From Fibrobacter sp. UWR4 (GTDB taxonomy: Bacteria; Fibrobacterota; Fibrobacteria; Fibrobacterales; Fibrobacteraceae): DNA of 64,000 bases. The position numbers and the translations under genes were made by a program. Shown here in pieces: positions 1 to 7,917 of the stretch; positions within the stretch are counted from its first letter, which is position 1, and each line of letters starts with the position of its first letter. Where the stretch lies: contig NZ_QGDU01000009.1 in NCBI RefSeq assembly GCF_003149045.1, positions 46,093-110,092 on the forward strand, in the 5' to 3' direction. The notes under the pieces are model-generated. The model was not told where the DNA came from and did no database searches. It saw only the letters and a program-made list of their open reading frames with translations.

Positions 1-384
1 CCCCATTTAGAAAAAAGAAAAAAACAGAAAATTCTTGTGCCAAATAAATTGCTTTACCCGTTTATAAAGCGATATTCATATCAAGATGAACGGGAATGGC
101 GCATTATATCTACAAAACAAAACTTGAGATTTAAGACAATTAAGGATCTGATTGAATCCGTCTCAATTAGTGACTTTGCCTATGAAAAAAAATTACTTGA
201 GAGTAAGAATCAGTCAGAGGCTAATTATCTTTTGATTGAAAAGCAAAAAGAGAGGTTTAAGAAAAAGGTTGAGAAACTTTGTGAAAAAATCTCTCCCCAA
301 AAAAGATACCTGCGAAATGACTGGACTTTTGTGAATAAGTCTGTTATTCGGAATTATTGTGCGGACTTAGGAGACTTATCATAA
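1..384 (+). CDS. 3' end of a DUF2971-like protein (5' end outside window)
   Basis: The reading frame is open from the first base of the window to a TAA at 382-384, so this is the C-terminal part (about 127 residues) of a longer gene. A GTG at 37 is in frame but need not be the start. The stretch IKRYSYQDEREWRI resembles the conserved core of DUF2971 proteins, which are uncharacterised and often sit in defence or mobile contexts. The rest is Lys/Glu-rich and probably helical. The gene is AT-rich compared with the housekeeping genes further right and lies next to repeat-rich spacer, so this edge looks accessory. Family assignment rests on one motif; no function is claimed. Confidence 0.5.
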   Translation, partial: PHLEKRKKQKILVPNKLLYPFIKRYSYQDEREWRIISTKQNLRFKTIKDLIESVSISDFAYEKKLLESKNQSEANYLLIEKQKERFKKKVEKLCEKISPQKRYLRNDWTFVNKSVIRNYCADLGDLS

Positions 385-460
385 TTTGCGAATAGAATTA
401 TGATCCCAATACTGAACAAGGCTTTGGGGGCTTAAGCATAGCTTATACATGCTACGCGCG

Positions 461-606
461 CATATAGTACGGCTCGGCAATGCCCGCTCGAGTAAACTCG
501 GCGGTCGCTGCACTCGCCTTTTGTTATATGGCATGCTTCGCATGCATATACTGCGGCTCGGAAATATCCACGCAAGCGTGGCTACTTCTCTCGCCTTTTG
601 TTATAT
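461..606 (+). repeat. Two direct copies of a hairpin-bearing intergenic repeat
   Basis: Copy 1 (461-529) and copy 2 (545-606) share a left part (CATATA followed by CGGCTCGG), a variable hairpin middle and an identical right end CTCGCCTTTTGTTATAT. The middle of copy 2 contains CCACGCAAGCGTGG, a perfect stem, and the copies are separated by GCATGCTTCGCATGC, another perfect stem. No open frame is convincing between 385 and 613. The right end of copy 2 supplies the TATATT hexamer just upstream of the gene at 614. Confidence 0.6.
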
Positions 607-613
607 TTAAAAC
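602..613 (+). promoter_or_regulatory. -10-like TATATT 6 nt before the 614 start
   Basis: TATATT at 602-607 is followed by 6 nt and then the ATG at 614. No Shine-Dalgarno sequence is present. The spacing would put the transcription start on or next to the ATG. The hexamer lies at the end of the second intergenic repeat copy. Confidence 0.4.
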
Positions 614-2200
614 ATGGCGTTAAAGAATTTTCCTATCGGCATTCAGGATTTTGCGAGCATTCGCAACGAAGGGTTCTTTTATGTAGATAAGACGGACCTT
701 GTTTACAAGTTGACTCATACAAGCAAGTATTACTTCCTCAGCCGCCCTCGCCGTTTTGGAAAGTCCCTTTTGATTAGCACATTGCAATGCTATTTCGAAG
801 GTCGCAAGGAACTGTTCACTGGCCTAGCCATGGAACGCCTGGAGACCGAGTGGAAAAAGTATCCGGTCATTCGGCTGGACTTGAGTACAGTCAAGTCAAC
901 AGACCAGGACAAGTTTGCCGAGAACATGAGCTTGAATCTGGAGTCTTACGAAAAAGAGTATTGTTTGGACAAGACAACTAGCCAGGCATGGGGTGCAAGG
1001 CTTAGGCGTATTATTGAAGCTGCAAATAATCAGACAAAGTCGCAAGTCGTTGTCTTGGTTGATGAATACGATGCTCCCGTTCTTGAGGCTATGGGCGATG
1101 CGAAGGCGCTAGAACGCATCCGAATGCAGATGCGGGAACTTTACGCGCCCCTCAAGGCCCTTGGCGGCATGCTTCGTTTCGTGTTCCTCACGGGCGTCAG
1201 CAAGTTCAGTCAGCTCAGCATCTTTAGCGAACTGAACAACCTGAATGTCATTACCATGGATGACGACTATGCAGCCATCTGCGGCATCACCAAGGAAGAA
1301 CTGCTGACCCAGATGCAGCCCGAAATCCAGGCGCTCGCCGACAAGCAGAAAATGACCTACGACGAGGCTGTCGCAACTTTGCAGCGCCGATATGATGGTT
1401 ACCACTTCAGCGAAAACTCACCGGATATCTACAATCCGTTTAGCTTGATAAACTCTTTAGGTAAACAGAATTTCTTAAACTATTGGTTTGCATCGGGTAC
1501 GCCGACCATGCTTGTGAAGGCCATGGCCCGTTATAAGCTGAGTCCCGAAGAATATGATCGTGGTTTTTCTGTTGCACAGAGAACTTTTGATGCTCCTACA
1601 GAAACCGCAGAGACTCCCATCCCGGTTTTATACCAAAGTGGATATTTGACCATCAAGGGTTACGAAAAGGATTCAGTACGTCCGTTCAAATTGCAGTTCC
1701 CCAACGATGAAGTTCGTAATGGAATGCTGGATTTGCTGACGAATTCGTATGTGTCAAAAAATGATGAGGAAACCTCCGAGTTCTTGGACCACTTCGTGAC
1801 GGCGATGAAGGCGTGTGACATTGAAACTGCGCTTACAGAAATGCGCGCGTTCATGGCGAGCATTCCCTACGACGCCGAAAAGCAGAACGAACATCATTAT
1901 AGAACTATTTTCTACCTGATATTCAGAATTGCGACGCCGTACCTTGTCCGTTGCGAGGAACGTACCGCCGCAGGCCGCGCCGACGCCGTGGTGGAAACCG
2001 CCGACGCTGTTTACGTATTTGAATTCAAACTTGATGCAAACGGTACTGCCGACGATGCCCTCAGACAAATCGACGACAAGGGGTATCTGGTGCCTTACAC
2101 CGTGACCAAGACTGCCGACGGCTCCCCGAAAAAACTGTTCAAGATTGGCGTCGCCTTCGATGCGGAAAAACGCACCTTGGGTCAGTGGAAAATCGCATAG
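614..2200 (+). CDS. AAA-ATPase-like protein with C-terminal PD-(D/E)XK nuclease domain
   Basis: This 528-residue protein has the architecture of the AAA-ATPase_like (PF09820) plus PDDEXK_9 (PF08011) proteins that are multiplied in Bacteroidetes and Fibrobacter genomes. Near the N-terminus RPRRFGKSLL is the Walker A segment (GKS), VVVLVDEYDAP near residue 145 is Walker B, and LTGVSKFS follows as in the family. Toward the end GRADAVVE and VFEFKLD give the D...E-x-K pattern of the nuclease fold. Family members are proposed to act in DNA transactions or as mobile/defence genes, but none is well characterised. ATG 614 is the natural start. The gene stands alone and is followed closely by the HD gene. 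Confidence 0.85.
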   Translation: MALKNFPIGIQDFASIRNEGFFYVDKTDLVYKLTHTSKYYFLSRPRRFGKSLLISTLQCYFEGRKELFTGLAMERLETEWKKYPVIRLDLSTVKSTDQDKFAENMSLNLESYEKEYCLDKTTSQAWGARLRRIIEAANNQTKSQVVVLVDEYDAPVLEAMGDAKALERIRMQMRELYAPLKALGGMLRFVFLTGVSKFSQLSIFSELNNLNVITMDDDYAAICGITKEELLTQMQPEIQALADKQKMTYDEAVATLQRRYDGYHFSENSPDIYNPFSLINSLGKQNFLNYWFASGTPTMLVKAMARYKLSPEEYDRGFSVAQRTFDAPTETAETPIPVLYQSGYLTIKGYEKDSVRPFKLQFPNDEVRNGMLDLLTNSYVSKNDEETSEFLDHFVTAMKACDIETALTEMRAFMASIPYDAEKQNEHHYRTIFYLIFRIATPYLVRCEERTAAGRADAVVETADAVYVFEFKLDANGTADDALRQIDDKGYLVPYTVTKTADGSPKKLFKIGVAFDAEKRTLGQWKIA

Positions 2201-2221
2201 TTTGTATTGTTGCTGTTCCCT

Positions 2222-2725
2222 ATGATCGACTTCGCTGCGTTACAAGACTTCGTTTTCGAGGATCGCGTTTATGATTCCGAAATCCACGGCTTGGCCCATT
2301 GGCGGCAAGTGGAGTTTAACGGACTGTTGCTTGCGAAAAAGACTAAGGCTGACATTACGGTGGTTCGCCTCTTTGCCTTGTTCCACGATTCCAAGCGGGA
2401 CTTTGACGGATACGACGAAACTCACGGCGGCCGTGGTGCTGAATTCGCCAAGAAATGTCGTGAAGAAAAACGTTTTGAAATCACGGATGAACAGTTCGAG
2501 AAACTATATCACGCCTGTAAGAACCACACTTCGGAAAGGCATAATGGCGACCCCACCATTGATACCTGCTACGACGCAGACCGCCTTGACCTGGGCCGCG
2601 TGGAAATTAATCTTGATCCGATGAAAATGGCTTCGCTTGCCGGAGCCTTCATTGCCGCACAGTCTCGCAAAGAAAATATCCCGCCTTGTAAAATGCGGGA
2701 TTGGTTAATGAAATTTGAGTTTTAA
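2222..2725 (+). CDS. HD-domain putative phosphohydrolase
   Basis: A small (167 residue) HD-superfamily protein. Metal-ligand candidates appear in order: His in GLAHW, the His-Asp pair in FALFHDSKR, a His in YHACKNHTS and an Asp in CYDADRLDLGR. The fold usually hydrolyses phosphate esters on nucleotides, but the substrate cannot be read from the sequence. The ATG at 2222 is preferred; an in-frame TTG at 2207 would add five residues, and neither has a clear ribosome binding site. It begins about 20 bp after the AAA/nuclease gene and is probably co-transcribed. A strong terminator follows. Confidence 0.7.
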   Translation: MIDFAALQDFVFEDRVYDSEIHGLAHWRQVEFNGLLLAKKTKADITVVRLFALFHDSKRDFDGYDETHGGRGAEFAKKCREEKRFEITDEQFEKLYHACKNHTSERHNGDPTIDTCYDADRLDLGRVEINLDPMKMASLAGAFIAAQSRKENIPPCKMRDWLMKFEF

Positions 2726-2730
2726 ATGAA

Positions 2731-2760
2731 AAAAGCACTGTTCTTTTGAACGGTGCTTTT
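2731..2760 (+). terminator. Rho-independent terminator after the HD gene
   Basis: AAAAGCACTGTTC and GAACGGTGCTTTT form a 13-bp stem with one G-T pair around a TTTT loop, ending in a T run. Confidence 0.8.
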
Positions 2761-2799
2761 CTCTTGAAATATCTAGCGTTCTCTTGAATGCGAAAGACC

Positions 2800-2912
2800 T
2801 TTGTTGCACTTCCTTGTCATATAGTTATTGAACTGAAGCGAGTCCGGCGAAGCCGGGTGAACGGAGTGAACCGAGCGGAAGGGCAATGACTATATGACTG
2901 CGTTGCAACAAA
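2800..2912. repeat. 113-bp imperfect palindrome with nested hairpins
   Basis: Outer arms TTTGTTGCA (2800-2808) and TGCAACAAA (2904-2912) are exact complements. Inner arms at 2816-2830 and 2884-2898 match at 14 of 15 positions. The centre holds a perfect CCGGC-GAA-GCCGG hairpin (2844-2856) within a purine-rich GAGCGG/GAACGGAGTGAAC stretch. The element fills the convergent space between the HD gene terminator and the ridA-like stop codon. It encodes no protein. Confidence 0.6.
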
Positions 2913-2913
2913 C

Positions 2914-3420
2914 CTACGGTTCGATCCAGTTCATGCGACCCTGGAACTTGACTTCGCTCTTTGTCACTTGGAAGGTACAGCTGATTTCCACACCTGCATT
3001 CTTGGGGAGCGCTGCAACGCCTACGGCAGTGCGGGCGTGCTTGCCGTTGTCTCCCAGAATCTGGACTGCAAGTTCGCTTGCCCCGTTCAGGATGGCGGGC
3101 TGTTCTTTAAAGTCGGGGGAGGACTGGACAAAACCCTGCATCTGGACCAATTTCAGCGTTTCTCCATCTTCTAGCATACTCATGGCCGCTGCAATGTTGT
3201 TCAGCAGGCAAATAGCGGCGCCTTCCTTTGCCTTTTCTGGAGAAAGCTCGGTGGGAACAATTCCTGTATAAGCGGAAAAATCCCCATTTACGGAAGGCAA
3301 CTGTCCTGATACGAAAATCATGTCGCCCACGCGGGTAGCTGGTACATAAGCTGCCAGCGGAGCTGCCACGGCGGGCAGCGTCAAGCCTAGTTCTTCGACT
3401 TTTTTCTTGATAGAGAGCAT
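2914..3420 (-). CDS. RidA/YjgF/UK114 family protein
   Basis: A 168-residue member of the RidA family, trimeric enzymes that hydrolyse reactive enamine/imine intermediates released by PLP enzymes. VGDMIFVSGQLP near the N-terminus and HARTAVGVAALPKNAGVEI near the C-terminus are family signatures, and the Arg of ARTAVGV matches the carboxylate-binding Arg of active RidA proteins. It is longer than the common 125-130 residues and fits the roughly 150-residue subgroup. An AGGAG Shine-Dalgarno sequence lies about 8 nt before the ATG at 3420, preceded by CTATAT, a plausible -10. It may follow metPS in the same direction, about 90 bp downstream. Confidence 0.85.
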   Translation of the reverse strand: MLSIKKKVEELGLTLPAVAAPLAAYVPATRVGDMIFVSGQLPSVNGDFSAYTGIVPTELSPEKAKEGAAICLLNNIAAAMSMLEDGETLKLVQMQGFVQSSPDFKEQPAILNGASELAVQILGDNGKHARTAVGVAALPKNAGVEISCTFQVTKSEVKFQGRMNWIEP

Positions 3421-3508
3421 GTTTTTACTCCTTATATAGATTTTGCCCTGTCAGAAATCTTGTTTCTGGACATTTAATTTTTTGTACCTGCGGGGGTGCT
3501 CCTGCGCT

Positions 3509-3619
3509 TTAGTCTTTTTTCTTTCCGCCAAAAACCTTGCTGAAACAAAAAGCGCAAAGGCCTACGATGACGGCCCAGGAACCGACCATAAAGATAATTC
3601 CGCCAGTAGAAAGTTCCAT
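3509..3619 (-). CDS. metS: MetS-like small subunit of an NSS-family sodium symporter
   Basis: A 36-residue protein, MELSTGGIIFMVGSW... ending in GGKKKD, with one hydrophobic helix (about residues 7-29) and a positively charged tail. Its ATG overlaps the stop codon of the upstream transporter by one base (TAATG), and GGAGG lies about 8 nt before the start. Size, topology, position and translational coupling match MetS, the small subunit that partners MetP in the methionine/alanine importer MetPS of Corynebacterium. The gene is short enough to be missed by length-filtered gene calling. Its substrate here is inferred only from the family. Confidence 0.8.
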   Translation of the reverse strand: MELSTGGIIFMVGSWAVIVGLCAFCFSKVFGGKKKD

Positions 3620-5283
3620 TACTTAACCTCCTTCTTGTTAGAAAGAACATCGTCAGAATCGCCGATGGGCATGTTCTGCTTATGGGTGGTAGGGGGAACG
3701 TCGGCCGGATCACCCTTGCGCCAGGCCAGGTAAATCAACACATTTAACAGGATTGTGCAAACCAACAGGAAAATTCGAATTCCCCAGGTGAAAGAAATCT
3801 GGCTCATCTGGTGGCCCAGGAAAGTCACCATTGCATCGGGAGAAACTCCCTGCAGGCTTACTACTGCCCAGCCGTCGTGAACGAGCCAAGCCACAAGTAC
3901 AATGGCCAGGTAGGCGGGGCAGACGTAACGGATGATGAATCTGAAAAACTTTGGAAGCTTCAATGCCGCACCTTCGTTCATCAGGGCAAATGCCTCGGAT
4001 TCATCGGAACCATCAGCCTGCTTCACCTTACGTTTACCAAGGACAAAGGAAAAAATGAATGCTTGGATGGTTCCGATGAACACCAGAAGGAAACTGCCGC
4101 CCCAGAAGTCAAATTCGTCAACCGCACCGGCGGCAAGGCCAAAGATTCCGACGAGACCGCCTAGGAATGTCACTACACTGACAGAGGTGATGGCTCCCTT
4201 GCGGCTCTGCTTCAGGTCGTCCTCGCAGAAGCTGATAAGGGGCTGGATAATAGAGATGGCACTGGTGACACCAGCAATAAACAGCATGCCAAACCACAAT
4301 GTCTGGAAGAAACCGCCAAAGGGCAACTGGCCAAATACGAAGGGCATGGTCTGGAAGCCAAGACCGAAGGTACCCAGCTTGGCGCATTCTTCAATATTGT
4401 TTCCTGCAATAAGAACTGCCATGGGAATCACGATGGTGCCACCCAGGATGATTTCTGCAAAACCGTTGGTGGATGCCGCCGTCAGGGATGAAAGCACCAG
4501 GTCTTCCTTGGGCTTCAGGTAGCTTGCATAGCAGAATACAATACCCATACCCAGGCTCATGGTAAAGAATACCTGGCCGGAAGCGGCAAGCCATACGGTG
4601 GGGTTCGTGATTTCGGAAAGGTTCGGGTTCCAGACGAATGCCAAACCCTTGCTGATACCGTCAATGGTCAAAACTCGTCCCACAAGAATCAAGCCCATCA
4701 CTAGAAGAATCGGCATGGTAATCTTGTTTACGCGTTCAATGCCTTTACGGACTCCAAAGCTAAGCAAGCCCATGTTGCATGCGAAGGTGACAAGGAAGAA
4801 AAGGATTGCGGCGGGGAAGGGGCCAATCTTTGTGTTCAGCATGATGTAGTTACCGAAGAATTCCTTCATGGGGCCGTAACCTCCAGCCACCACTTCCATC
4901 AACTTTCCTGTGGCGGAGTAGTAGGTAAAGGCCAGAATCCAGGACTGGATAAACATGTAGTAGAAGGTGATGAACAGGGGCGGCAGAATACACAGGGACC
5001 CCAGGTGCTTTGCCCAGGGCTTCTTTCCCAGAATGTAATGGAAACCACCCGGGGCGGTTCCATGACGTTTGCCGCCTGCGGCGCGACCTAAGGTCCATTC
5101 CATCCAGGAAAGAGGAATTCCCAGGAGTAAAAACGCTATCAAGTAGGGGATGATGAATGAGCCGCCGCCATTTGTGGCAGCCTGCACCGGGAATCTAAGG
5201 AAGTTGCCCAGACCGACGGCGGAACCGGCTACTGCCAGGATCACGCCCAGTTTGGAACCCCAGTTATCACGTTTGTTTTTCAT
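3619..5283 (-). CDS. metP: Sodium-dependent amino-acid transporter, NSS/SNF family (MetP-like)
   Basis: A 554-residue inner-membrane symporter of the neurotransmitter:sodium symporter family, which drives amino-acid uptake with the sodium gradient. The start contains WGSKLGVILAVAGSAVGLGNFLRFP, the family's TM1 sodium/substrate motif, and about twelve hydrophobic segments follow. The tail is charged (DDVLSNKKEVK). The small-subunit gene begins at its stop codon, as in metPS operons, which favours a methionine or small neutral amino-acid substrate. The ATG has only a weak GGGA ribosome site. The 173-bp space to the divergent SDR gene shows no riboswitch that I recognise. Confidence 0.9.
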   Translation of the reverse strand: MKNKRDNWGSKLGVILAVAGSAVGLGNFLRFPVQAATNGGGSFIIPYLIAFLLLGIPLSWMEWTLGRAAGGKRHGTAPGGFHYILGKKPWAKHLGSLCILPPLFITFYYMFIQSWILAFTYYSATGKLMEVVAGGYGPMKEFFGNYIMLNTKIGPFPAAILFFLVTFACNMGLLSFGVRKGIERVNKITMPILLVMGLILVGRVLTIDGISKGLAFVWNPNLSEITNPTVWLAASGQVFFTMSLGMGIVFCYASYLKPKEDLVLSSLTAASTNGFAEIILGGTIVIPMAVLIAGNNIEECAKLGTFGLGFQTMPFVFGQLPFGGFFQTLWFGMLFIAGVTSAISIIQPLISFCEDDLKQSRKGAITSVSVVTFLGGLVGIFGLAAGAVDEFDFWGGSFLLVFIGTIQAFIFSFVLGKRKVKQADGSDESEAFALMNEGAALKLPKFFRFIIRYVCPAYLAIVLVAWLVHDGWAVVSLQGVSPDAMVTFLGHQMSQISFTWGIRIFLLVCTILLNVLIYLAWRKGDPADVPPTTHKQNMPIGDSDDVLSNKKEVK

Positions 5284-5456
5284 GTTCTTGTTCCCAATAT
5301 TTTTTTTGCAATCTAGAAAACTTTTTTGGAGGCGTGAGGCTTGATGGAGCTGTTACTGCTGTATACAGAAATAATCAAAAATTTGTGATCATATTGCCTG
5401 ATAAAAAGTAACTTTACAATAAACCCAAGAAGATTTGGGAAAAAAGGATTGGATTT

Positions 5457-6191
5457 ATGATCAACGTTAAGGGTAAATGGACCTTGATTACCGGCGGTTG
5501 CCGTGGTGTAGGCCGTCTTACTGCTATTGAAATGGCTAAACTGGGTGCAAATATCATCCTCCAGGGCCGTTGCAAGGCTAACGCAGACAAGGTCATTGAA
5601 GAATTGAAGCCCTATGGCGTAGAAGTCCGTGCCGTCGGTTGCAATCTTGAAAGTGCCGATGAAGTGGCTGCCGCCCTCGCTGAAATTGATTCCTGGGGTA
5701 TCCAGGTTGACTTGGTTTACAATAACGCAGGTCTCATGAGTCATTATTTCCAGGACTACCTGACCAACACTATGGAAGATTTCCACCACGCAATGGCTGT
5801 GAACTTCTATGCTCCGGTCCAAATTGCCTACCATTTCCTGCCGGGTATGATTAAGCGTGGCTTTGGCCGTATGCAGTTGACCACCAGTGGCATCGCTAAC
5901 GAGCCGGAACTCATGGGTTATGCTTGTGCAAAGGCCGCCCTCACCAAGTTTGTGAAGGATTTTGCCGTTAAGCTGAACGGAACTGATGTTATGATGAACC
6001 TCATGGATCCGGGTTGGTTGCGTACGGATTTGGGTGGTCCTGCTGCCCCCAACGCTCCTGAAACTGTTATCCCGGGCTCCATGGTGGGCGTTCTCCTTGA
6101 TGACAAGAAGAGCGGTCGTTGGTTCAGTGCCCAGGAATTTACCGGCATGACTCTTGAAGACGCTTTGAAGAAGGGTGCAACCGTCGAATAA
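5457..6191 (+). CDS. Short-chain dehydrogenase/reductase (SDR) family oxidoreductase
   Basis: A 244-residue classical SDR. TGGCRGVG near residue 13 is the glycine-rich NAD(P) motif (TGxxxGxG), NNAG near residue 90 stabilises the Rossmann sheet, and the catalytic Ser and YxxxK are seen in TSGIAN...YACAK (about residues 140-165). The substrate cannot be inferred. AAAGGAT lies about 8 nt before the ATG. The gene stands alone between divergent metP and a terminator. Confidence 0.85.
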   Translation: MINVKGKWTLITGGCRGVGRLTAIEMAKLGANIILQGRCKANADKVIEELKPYGVEVRAVGCNLESADEVAAALAEIDSWGIQVDLVYNNAGLMSHYFQDYLTNTMEDFHHAMAVNFYAPVQIAYHFLPGMIKRGFGRMQLTTSGIANEPELMGYACAKAALTKFVKDFAVKLNGTDVMMNLMDPGWLRTDLGGPAAPNAPETVIPGSMVGVLLDDKKSGRWFSAQEFTGMTLEDALKKGATVE

Positions 6192-6247
6192 AACGGAGCA
6201 TCTAATGGAGTGAAATCTCCCAAAGAATCCTCCTAACCCCCAAAAAG

Positions 6248-6280
6248 CTGGTGGTGGCTTCGGCTGCCACCAGTTTTTTT
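6248..6280 (+). terminator. Rho-independent terminator after the SDR gene
   Basis: CTGGTGG and CCACCAG form a GC-rich stem with an inner GGC-TTCG-GC extension, followed by seven T. Confidence 0.85.
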
Positions 6281-6288
6281 GAAGGTAT

Positions 6289-6345
6289 TCCTGAACAAGT
6301 TTCAGGACCAGCTTTTCATGACGTCATCCTGAACAAGTCTCAGGA
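6289..6345. repeat. Two copies of a 19-bp palindromic unit
   Basis: TCCTGAACAAGTTTCAGGA (6289-6307) and TCCTGAACAAGTCTCAGGA (6327-6345) differ at one base. Each can form a TCCTGA/TCAGGA stem. They sit between the SDR terminator and the dCMP deaminase promoter. A related design, TGCCGAA-acgag-TTCGGCA, occurs at 54471-54489. Confidence 0.7.
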
Positions 6346-6356
6346 TTTGCTTTTAT

Positions 6357-6369
6357 TATATTTATCCCC
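6357..6369 (+). promoter_or_regulatory. -10-like TATATT 7 nt before the dCMP deaminase start
   Basis: TATATT at 6357-6362 is followed by TATCCCC and then ATG at 6370. There is no Shine-Dalgarno sequence, so a leaderless transcript is plausible. Confidence 0.45.
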
Positions 6370-6930
6370 ATGAACAATAATTCCTCCCGCACAAAGCTCC
6401 GTGACGAAGTCTACACCCAGATGATGGTGGCCCAGGCTCGTCTTTCCAAAGATCAGAACACTCAGATGGGTGCAATCCTGGTTTCCCCCGAAGGCCGTGT
6501 CATCAGTACTGGTTACAACGGCGCTCCCGCCGGCTTTGACGACGAGACTGTTCCTTACACTCGCGAGAAACAGCTGTTGGCTTATGATCTTTTGGATGCA
6601 GACTCCGGTGAATTGCTGAGCCATCACGAGTTCGAGGCCAATAAGTACCCCTTCATGGTTCATGCAGAAATTAATGCCCTGCACTATGCCCGCGGTAAGG
6701 TTCCCGAAGGCTCCAAGCTCTACGTGATCGGTTTTCCTTGCGAACGCTGTGCTCTGGATGTAAGTCTTTCCGGCGTGTCCGAAGTTTTCGTGACCAAGGA
6801 TGATTACGATCCCAAGTCTACCCTCAATAACAGTCGCGACACCGCCTACTATATGTTTGCTCAGGCACACATTGTAGTGACCCTCTGTGGTAAGCGTATT
6901 CGTCCCGTGGTAAGCAAGCCTAATGCGTAA
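6370..6930 (+). CDS. Deoxycytidylate (dCMP) deaminase family protein
   Basis: A 186-residue zinc-dependent deaminase that would convert dCMP to dUMP for thymidylate synthesis. The zinc motif is clear: HAEINAL (His ligand and catalytic Glu) and PCERCALDVSLSGV (two Cys ligands) about 35 residues later. The N-terminal part (MGAILVSPEGRVISTGYNGAPAG) is typical of dCMP/ComEB deaminases. An insert of about 25 residues separates the strands before HAE compared with short family members. The gene overlaps the next one by 8 bp. Related cytosine or tRNA deaminases are less likely given the GYNGAPAG motif. Confidence 0.88.
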   Translation: MNNNSSRTKLRDEVYTQMMVAQARLSKDQNTQMGAILVSPEGRVISTGYNGAPAGFDDETVPYTREKQLLAYDLLDADSGELLSHHEFEANKYPFMVHAEINALHYARGKVPEGSKLYVIGFPCERCALDVSLSGVSEVFVTKDDYDPKSTLNNSRDTAYYMFAQAHIVVTLCGKRIRPVVSKPNA

Positions 6931-7813
6931 GCTCACCGCCTATATTTCAAGTTTCCTGTTGGCTTTTGCCTGCGAGGTTTCTGCCCAGGAAGTTCCTGCC
7001 GAGGAGACTCCTGTTGCTGCGTCCCCAGTAGAAGAAGCTGCCGTGGAAGAGGCTCCTGTTGCAGAGCACGCTCCTGCAGAAAACGTAGAAGTCTCAACAC
7101 CTGCAGAAATCACCGAGGTATCCGCCCCTGCGGAACAGAGGCCGGAGGTCAATCGCCTGGACACAGCCCTGGTGGTTCGTCTCCTGAACTCTGGTAAGAA
7201 ACCTTACCCTCGCTATCTTCCTGCGGGTTTGTTCGTCAGGTCTAGCTACGGACCATCCAATGGCGTGGACTTTGGTATAGGCTTTATGTTTCCTCTTTCC
7301 AGGAGTTGGCCTGTATCCGTCGGCTTTGAACCGTTCCATCTCCAAATTGCCGCAGACAATTTTCAGGTGGTGTCCGATGAAACTATCTGGATTGCCGCTG
7401 CCGGCGCCATTATGGGCGGCCTTGGCCCAATTTTCAGAGGTCCCGATTTCCATAATGATTCCGTCAAGACTTCTGAAAAAACATCCATGGGTCCAGTAGG
7501 TTCCGTTCTGGCCGCTATTGCCTTGGTGCCTGTTTACGCACTTTGCGGTTCCCTGTACATTCCCGTGGTTCCCGGGTCCTGGCTGGGTATTTTGGATAGA
7601 AGTCGCCTGAACACTCAGATTATTTCCGAAGGATTCCACAAGCGTAGTTTTACCTATATGAACGACGTGGGATTGCGTCTTTCTCCTTTGGCAAGTTCTG
7701 ATGGTGTTGTTCATGGCTTTGCGGATGGTGGAATCCGTTTCGAGAAGAACTTCGCCGCTGATATGAAGTACCACTATTTTGCTCAGCTAGGCATCTCTCT
7801 TTCATTCTTTTAA
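6923..7813 (+). CDS. Secreted protein of unknown function, possible outer-membrane barrel
   Basis: I do not recognise the family. The 296-residue product has a signal peptide (MRKLTAYISSFLLAFA...SAQ), then about 50 residues of Ala/Glu/Pro/Val-rich low-complexity sequence, then a body with alternating hydrophobic strands and glycine-rich turns that ends in ISLSFF. A terminal aromatic residue after an amphipathic strand is usual in outer-membrane beta-barrels. Two longer hydrophobic stretches (AAAGAIMGGLG and VLAAIALVPVYALCG) are also present. The start overlaps the deaminase stop, but there is no functional link I can name. A bidirectional terminator follows. Confidence 0.7.
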   Translation: MRKLTAYISSFLLAFACEVSAQEVPAEETPVAASPVEEAAVEEAPVAEHAPAENVEVSTPAEITEVSAPAEQRPEVNRLDTALVVRLLNSGKKPYPRYLPAGLFVRSSYGPSNGVDFGIGFMFPLSRSWPVSVGFEPFHLQIAADNFQVVSDETIWIAAAGAIMGGLGPIFRGPDFHNDSVKTSEKTSMGPVGSVLAAIALVPVYALCGSLYIPVVPGSWLGILDRSRLNTQIISEGFHKRSFTYMNDVGLRLSPLASSDGVVHGFADGGIRFEKNFAADMKYHYFAQLGISLSFF

Positions 7814-7855
7814 TCCGTAAAATACAGGCGCTTGTATTTAGAGGCATTTAAAAAA

Positions 7856-7888
7856 TAGGCAGATCCATCTGGACCTGCCTACTTTTTT
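7856..7888. terminator. Bidirectional terminator between convergent genes
   Basis: TAGGCAGATCC and GGACCTGCCTA pair over 11 positions with one mismatch around ATCT. The hairpin is flanked by an A run on the left and a T run on the right, so it can serve both the gene ending at 7813 and the one ending at 7918. Confidence 0.8.
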
Positions 7889-7917
7889 GTTAGGAATATA
7901 ACTTTTTTTTGCTAGGG

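Noticed and set aside
5284..5456. SAM riboswitch before the MetP-like transporter
   Set aside because: I found no SAM-I or SAM-II core or terminator-type switch in the leader.
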